A stretch of DNA of 10,162 bases from CAWBRT01 sp050015355. Lineage in GTDB: Bacteria > Acidobacteriota > Terriglobia > Terriglobales > Acidobacteriaceae. Position numbers and translations under genes: made by a program. Positions 6,607 to 10,162 of the stretch are shown piece after piece. The stretch covers positions 1-10,162 of the forward strand of contig JBEKBO010000147.1 in assembly GCA_050015355.1 (NCBI GenBank), read 5' to 3'. Numbering within the stretch: position 1 is the first letter of the stretch; each line of letters starts with the position of its first letter. The notes beneath the pieces were generated by a model that searched no databases, was not told the DNA's origin, and was given only the letters and a program-made list of their open reading frames with translations.

Positions 6607-7461
6607 GTGCATCTCGCATACCTCGACGATTCAGACACCAAGGCAAAAAAGTTTAAATGGCAAGTAATGTCAGGCGTCATCGTCGAAGACAAGAAGTTCA
6701 AGCTCATCGAAATTGGAATGGCCTCGATTCAGGAACTATTGGTTCCTATCGAGAAGCAGGCAAAGTTCGAAGAGTTCCATGCCTGTGAGCTGTATGGAGG
6801 GTATGGAGCGTTCGAGGGAATGGAACAGGAAAAACGGTTTAACGCAATTAGGCGACTCCTGGAACTTATCGCAGCGGCCGAGCTATCGGTAATTTACGGG
6901 GCAGTTAACTTAGATCGGCTACAAAGTGAAGTTTATGCATCTGCTGACCCGCTAGATATTTCCTTCAGGGTGTGTATAGAAGGAATTCATCGCTGGGCTG
7001 ATAAGCACATGACTGAACTGATTTTTGAGGGGCGGAAATCGATAGTTCCACAATCGGAGATTCAAGCAATAGTTCCTCGCTTTGTCGATGGTTGGTTCGG
7101 GCAACTTGTACTGTTGATCATGGATGAATGCGATAGAAAGATTAAGGATACCTTACATAAGTCATTCCGAAGTGTGCGTCTTCCGTTTAAATTTGGCGGG
7201 GGATCTCTTCCTATTTTTCACGATGATATGTATTTTGGGGATTCACGATATTCGCTTGGGATTCAGCTTGCAGATTTATGTAGCTATTTCATTGCACGAC
7301 ACCTAGAGGGAGATGAAGAAATAGAGAGCTTTTACGCAATGATCCAGCCGCATATCGCGTTCTCGGACATTCACCCACCAGAAACAAATCTGACAGAATC
7401 CCAAAGCGCTAGCGTCATGAGCGAATCGGCTCAAAGCAAGGATATCACCAGTGGAAAATGA
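6607..7461 (+). CDS. DUF3800 domain-containing protein
   Basis: Starts at GTG 6607 on the strength of GGAGG just upstream, giving 284 residues that open MHLAYLDDSD, matching the usual YxDESG start of DUF3800 proteins. Further family marks are the FHACELYGG segment (57-65), LIMDECD (170-176) and the C-terminal DSRYSLGIQLADLCSY (212-227). The conserved acidic residues (Asp7/Asp8, Asp173/Glu174, Asp212, Asp223) fit the predicted RNase H-like fold. The biochemical activity is unknown; members are often scattered on mobile or accessory DNA. The last 25 or so residues (Ser/Glu/Thr rich) look disordered. Codons are visibly more AT-rich than in the neighbours (many ATT, TTT, GAT), which suggests horizontal acquisition. 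It converges on the DUF5996 gene. Confidence 0.85.
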   Translation: MHLAYLDDSDTKAKKFKWQVMSGVIVEDKKFKLIEIGMASIQELLVPIEKQAKFEEFHACELYGGYGAFEGMEQEKRFNAIRRLLELIAAAELSVIYGAVNLDRLQSEVYASADPLDISFRVCIEGIHRWADKHMTELIFEGRKSIVPQSEIQAIVPRFVDGWFGQLVLLIMDECDRKIKDTLHKSFRSVRLPFKFGGGSLPIFHDDMYFGDSRYSLGIQLADLCSYFIARHLEGDEEIESFYAMIQPHIAFSDIHPPETNLTESQSASVMSESAQSKDITSGK

Positions 7462-7509
7462 ATTTTTCGACACATACAGCGTTTGGAGTGCAGCGTCCGC
7501 GAATCCGGT

Positions 7510-8424
7510 CTAGCGCTCCAGCGCTTTGCGGTCCCAGTTGCCGAGGATGGCCGCGGCTTCGTATGTGCTCTGCAGAAATTCCAGCAGCGAGTCTTTGGGT
7601 GAGCCGGCGTTGCGGACATCGTCATACATCAGCAGGAACTCGCCAAGCTGCGAGTGGTAGAAAGCCTCCCTGGGACGCACCGGCCGCTGCGCAAAGCCTT
7701 CGGGCTGAGGGGCGGCGTAGGAATAAAATGCCGGCGCCGTGATTTCGCCGCCTCCGGGCCAGAAACCGGCGCTGCTTACCTCATGGGAATAAGCTTCACG
7801 CGTAATTGGGTCGACGCCTGGACGCTCCGGCGCGGGCCTGCCGGAAAAACGGGTTACCGCATGGTCGAAGCTTCCCCAGAAAAAATGCACGGGACTGACT
7901 TTACCAATGAAGCGCGCCCTGAATTCTTCGAAGACATTATCGACCCAGACCAGAATGCGCCAGAAGCGCTGCGCGGCGTCGGCGTCATAGGCGGCGTGAA
8001 CATGATCGGTTTCGAATCGAATTGGGTTGGGAATCTCGACCGGCATCGTCCAAATCCTGACGTTGATTCCGAGCGAGGCCAGCGCTGCCATGAATTCCTG
8101 GTAGAACTCCGCGACGCTTTGTGGCCGCAACGGCAGAAACCGGCTATTGCCGTCGCTCCGCTCGATGACAAGTTTGTGATCGAGAAAATCGAAAGCAATT
8201 TCAAACGAGCCCAAGCCGTGCGGAATCGGAGATGTCGTGAGGCCCCGCGAGGTTACGCGCAGCGTCACGTTCCACCAGTGGTTCACCTTGGGAGTGAGTT
8301 CCATCTGAACTTTGCCAACGATTTGCGACCACATATGAAGGGTCGCAAGGGTTTCACTCCAACTGCGCAAAGGCAGCGCCGGCAGGGGCTCCGTGATCGA
8401 AGACCTGATTGCGTCCGCTTTCAT
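7510..8424 (-). CDS. DUF5996 family protein (Ava_C0101-like)
   Basis: 304 residues from the ATG at 8424, chosen because GAAGGAA (minus strand, 8431-8437) precedes it at normal spacing; a TTG at 8484 in the same frame has no such site. The sequence carries the family's conserved blocks: LPLRSWSETLATLHMWSQIVGK near the N-terminus, NHWWNVTLRVTSRGLTTSPI (48-67), SPVHFFWGSFDHAVTRFSGR (177-196), EAYSHEVSSAGFWPGGG (210-226) and FYHSQLGEFLLMYDDVR (255-271). It is rich in conserved Trp, His and Phe, with no signal peptide or membrane segment, so it is probably a soluble cytoplasmic protein. Function is unknown; conserved His and Asp residues would allow an enzyme, but no catalytic motif is recognisable. 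It stands alone, divergent from the BKACE gene. Confidence 0.85.
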   Translation of the reverse strand: MKADAIRSSITEPLPALPLRSWSETLATLHMWSQIVGKVQMELTPKVNHWWNVTLRVTSRGLTTSPIPHGLGSFEIAFDFLDHKLVIERSDGNSRFLPLRPQSVAEFYQEFMAALASLGINVRIWTMPVEIPNPIRFETDHVHAAYDADAAQRFWRILVWVDNVFEEFRARFIGKVSPVHFFWGSFDHAVTRFSGRPAPERPGVDPITREAYSHEVSSAGFWPGGGEITAPAFYSYAAPQPEGFAQRPVRPREAFYHSQLGEFLLMYDDVRNAGSPKDSLLEFLQSTYEAAAILGNWDRKALER

Positions 8425-8430
8425 TGCTGG

Positions 8431-8437
8431 TTCCTTC
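8431..8437 (-). promoter_or_regulatory. Ribosome binding site deciding the DUF5996 gene start
   Basis: On the minus strand GAAGGAA precedes the ATG at 8424, with 7 bases between AAGGA and the ATG. It favours this Met over the upstream TTG at 8484. Confidence 0.6.
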
Positions 8438-8542
8438 AATCTGGCTGCTGAGCCACTCGACACATCGCGTTCCACATCCACCAAGCTACATACAGATGTC
8501 TGGAAAACCGGGGCGGTTGCGTCGGCAGAGGCAGCTTTGGCC

Positions 8543-8570
8543 TTGCAAAACCGCTCACGAGCAGTACAAT
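8543..8570 (+). promoter_or_regulatory. Predicted sigma-70 promoter for the BKACE gene
   Basis: TTGCAA (8543-8548) and TACAAT (8565-8570) are separated by 16 bases and match the -35 and -10 consensus at 4 and 5 of 6 positions. Transcription from about 8577 would leave a leader of some 34 bases that holds the AAGGAG at 8595-8600. The site is in the divergent gap between DUF5996 and BKACE. Confidence 0.5.
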
Positions 8571-8610
8571 TCGAGCGATTTAGCGCCGGATAATAAGGAG
8601 ACTCCCGTTT

Positions 8611-9555
8611 ATGGCAAAGCTAATCATAACGGCCGCAGTAACAGGTTCTATTCACGTTCCCAGTCTCTCTCCCTACCTGCCGTTTACACCTGACGAGATC
8701 GTGGAGGATGCTATTAAAGCGCATGCGGCAGGCGCCGCGGTCGTGCACATTCATGCGCGCGATCCAAAAACAGGAAAGCCAAGCAGCGACTTCAATTTGT
8801 ACCGGGAAATCGTCGGCAAGATTTCGGCCCGCTGCGATGCGGTAGTTTGCATCACCACCGGCGGCGGCATCGGCATGTCAATGGAAGAAAGAGTACGCCC
8901 CGTCAGCGTGCTGAAGCCTGAGCTGGCTTCTCTGAACTCCGGGTCGATCAACTTCGCCATCTATCCTCTGATTGCCAAGATCAAGCAGCCGCGTTTCGAC
9001 TGGGAGATTCCATATTTGGAATCGACCGAGGACTTGATCTTCTCGAACACATTCAGAACGTTGAAGTACTACGCCAAGGCAATGCAGGATGCTGGAACCA
9101 TCCCCGAACTTGAGGTCTATGACGTCGGGATGATCAACAATATCAAGCACCTCATTGATCTCGGGGTGCTGCGAACGCCGATCTACATGCAGTTTGTAAT
9201 GGGCATTCTGGGCGGTATCCCGGACTCTCCGCAGAATCTGGTTTTCATGTATGAAACCGCGGTTCGCACGATTGGCGAGACGAACTTTGCGTGGTCAGCG
9301 TGCGCGGCCGGCAAAGCGCAGCTCCCGTTGATGGCAGTCGCCATGGCGATGGGTGGAAACACGCGAGTGGGCCTGGAGGATAATCTCTACGTCGGACCTG
9401 GCCAACTGGCGAAGGGGAGCGCCGACCAGGTGGCAAAAGTGGTTAACATCGCAACTCAGCTCAGTGTTGAAGTCGCCAGCGCTGACGAAGCACGATCGAT
9501 TTTGAACTTGAAAGGCAGGAACCAGACAGGATGGGTCGCGGCTGCCGCAAGATAG
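8611..9555 (+). CDS. Beta-keto acid cleavage enzyme (BKACE; 3-keto-5-aminohexanoate cleavage protein family, DUF849)
   Basis: Complete enzyme of 314 residues; ATG with AAGGAG (8595-8600) 10 bases upstream. BKACE enzymes are zinc-dependent TIM barrels that react a beta-keto acid with acetyl-CoA to give acetoacetate and a new acyl-CoA. The zinc ligands are visible: His46 and His48 in VVHIHARDP, and Glu256 in TRVGLEDNLY, where Arg252, Glu256 and Asp257 keep the spacing of Arg226, Glu230 and Asp231 of the Cloacimonas Kce enzyme. The N-terminal ITAAVTGSIHVPSLSPYLPF replaces the TGAE-type loop of Kce, so the substrate is probably not 3-keto-5-aminohexanoate. At 314 residues it is longer than Kce (about 270), with the extra between 105 and 165. 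It is monocistronic as seen here. The substrate cannot be told from sequence; nearby dehydrogenases could make a beta-keto acid. Confidence 0.9.
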   Translation: MAKLIITAAVTGSIHVPSLSPYLPFTPDEIVEDAIKAHAAGAAVVHIHARDPKTGKPSSDFNLYREIVGKISARCDAVVCITTGGGIGMSMEERVRPVSVLKPELASLNSGSINFAIYPLIAKIKQPRFDWEIPYLESTEDLIFSNTFRTLKYYAKAMQDAGTIPELEVYDVGMINNIKHLIDLGVLRTPIYMQFVMGILGGIPDSPQNLVFMYETAVRTIGETNFAWSACAAGKAQLPLMAVAMAMGGNTRVGLEDNLYVGPGQLAKGSADQVAKVVNIATQLSVEVASADEARSILNLKGRNQTGWVAAAAR

Positions 9556-9657
9556 TACAACCAGCGAGGGCAGTACATGCGCGTGCCGGAGGTACTCTGG
9601 GCTCTCCGGTCAAGTTTGAAGGCACCAAAGAGACTCGCAGTAGAAGAGATTCTGTGC

Positions 9658-9800
9658 TGTCATGCTGAGCGCAGCGAAGCATCCCAGGACACTGTCCCAC
9701 CGAGCGCCGCTCTGGGCTTTTCTGATGAAGAGCCTTGGGCTGCGTCTTAGGCCCACGCCGTGCTGGGATTCTTCGCTCCCGGTGGTCGCTCAGAATGACA
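9658..9800. repeat. Long imperfect inverted repeat, interspersed-repeat (MITE/REP-like) type
   Basis: The left arm at 9658-9685 begins TGTCATGCTGAGCGCAGC and the right arm at 9765-9800 ends GTCGCTCAGAATGACA. The arms pair over nearly their whole length, except for two mismatches and 8 extra bases (CCCGGTGG-like) in the right arm. The 79-base centre is itself GC-rich with partial self-complementarity. From memory, very similar TGTCAT-CTGAGCG/CGCTCAG-ATGACA arms recur many times in Acidobacteriota and some other soil bacterial genomes, between genes. No coding function is likely. It could fold into a long hairpin and act as a transcript end for the BKACE gene. Confidence 0.75.
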
Positions 9801-9814
9801 CACATCGCAGATTG

Positions 9815-9991
9815 TTATCTCGGGTTCCTCCTAACATTGAGCCGTCCCCGGCTTCCCGCTTTATGTCTGGGTTTTGTCGGTGGTCTCTCTGTTGTCCGTT
9901 CGGAAAAATAACTCCATCCAGCTTCTATCTCTTCTTTTGTTCGGTCCCTATTGTAGCGATCAGTAACTCGTTCCGCCCTACTCTGCCCCAT
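9815..9991 (-). CDS. Candidate small basic protein, unrecognised
   Basis: ATG at 9991-9989 to TAA at 9815-9817 gives 58 residues (MGQSRAERVTDRYNRDRTKE...), very rich in Arg, Lys and Glu. No clear ribosome binding site is present. The same frame is open upstream to 10051, and there reads NFKARDGSSIKVEVV before the Met, which looks protein-like. It then meets the TAA that ends the fragment at 10052. It could be a real small gene, the tail of a gene broken by that stop, or chance. I recognise no family. Confidence 0.25.
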   Translation of the reverse strand: MGQSRAERVTDRYNRDRTKEEIEAGWSYFSERTTERPPTKPRHKAGSRGRLNVRRNPR

Positions 9992-10051
9992 TACAACTTC
10001 AACTTTAATACTACTGCCATCACGAGCTTTGAAATTGTGTTTAGTGGGTAT

Positions 10052-10162
10052 TTACTTAACGCCACCGAACGCAACAGGTTGTGGTTTGACCAGGGTTGCA
10101 AACGGGACCGGATCTACCTGCACAGCCTGCTGGGCCAAGCGATAGAAGAGTTTGCCGCGCGA
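10052..10162 (-). CDS. C-terminal fragment of an unidentified protein, cut by the window edge
   Basis: The minus-strand frame entering at 10162 reads SRGKLFYRLAQQAVQVDPVP, then FATLVKPQPVAFGGVK, and stops at TAA 10052-10054. The composition and pattern (amphipathic helix, then a Pro-rich tail) look coding, and resemble the ends of some DDE-type transposases. Thirty-six residues are not enough to assign a family. The plus strand is also open here without a start, so strand choice rests on the protein-like look. Confidence 0.4.
   Translation of the reverse strand, partial: SRGKLFYRLAQQAVQVDPVPFATLVKPQPVAFGGVK

Larger units (their letters stand above)
9556..10051. other. Gene-poor stretch
   Basis: No well-supported gene lies between the BKACE stop and the minus-strand fragment at 10052. 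It contains a weak stem (CCGGAG 9586-9591 with CTCCGG 9604-9609, no T-run), the long inverted repeat at 9658-9800, and a small basic open frame at 9815-9991. An open minus-strand frame across 9461-9805 belongs to the repeat and the antisense of BKACE, and is not credible. Confidence 0.5.

Noticed and set aside
7654..8451. Plus-strand open frame (265 codons) opposite the DUF5996 gene
   Set aside because: The minus strand carries the conserved DUF5996 blocks and a ribosome binding site; the plus frame has neither.
9461..9805. Minus-strand open frame of 114 codons
   Set aside because: It spans the inverted repeat and the antisense end of BKACE. Such frames over this repeat are commonly mis-called as proteins.
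1..10162. CRISPR array, tRNA or rRNA genes
   Set aside because: No regularly spaced direct repeats, tRNA cloverleaf with T-loop motif, or rRNA-like sequence was seen on reading both strands.

Overview
This looks like the chromosome of a GC-rich soil or sediment bacterium. A long imperfect inverted repeat near the right end (9658-9800, of the TGTCATxCTGAGCG...CGCTCAGxATGACA type) is, from memory, common in Acidobacteriota genomes, so that phylum is my best but weak guess. The window is an accessory, catabolic region with clear signs of decay. It holds an insertion sequence end, two genes that lost their 5' parts, and one gene of visibly lower GC.

Left (1-4012, + strand). The first bases are the start of an IS110-family transposase that reads leftward out of the window. 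Its flank cuts into an ABC substrate-binding protein gene, leaving only the C-terminal two thirds. Behind it is a tight operon: permease, permease, ATPase, ATPase, of the nitrate/sulfonate/taurine (NitT/TauT, SsuABC-like) class. Both the membrane and the ATPase subunits come as two different paralogues. The ATPases carry complementary defects: ATPase 1 has Asn in place of the switch His and an altered P-loop, and ATPase 2 has LSASM in place of LSGGM. In the ATPase dimer all three changes fall in one of the two ATP sites, so the transporter is predicted to have one consensus and one degenerate site.

Middle (4064-6461). Converging on the transporter, on the minus strand, is a two-gene unit. A histidinol-dehydrogenase-family enzyme most like sulfopropanediol 3-dehydrogenase (HpsN) is followed with no gap by an SDR dehydrogenase. 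Next to a sulfonate-type importer this suggests use of a C3 sulfonate or similar hydroxy compound, but no desulfonating enzyme is visible. Upstream of the HpsN-like gene, facing away, is the C-terminal third of an amidohydrolase-2 enzyme, clearly a remnant.

Right (6462-10162). A lower-GC DUF3800 (RNase H-like) gene with its own inverted-repeat promoter region looks recently acquired. It converges on a DUF5996 gene. Divergent from that is a complete beta-keto-acid cleavage enzyme (BKACE/Kce, DUF849), with a good promoter and ribosome binding site. The last 600 bases hold the inverted repeat, a small basic open frame and the C-terminal 36 codons of an unidentified minus-strand gene.

Overall, import, oxidation by two dehydrogenases, and perhaps acetyl-CoA-dependent cleavage of a beta-keto acid could form one catabolic route. 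That linkage is inferred from position only.
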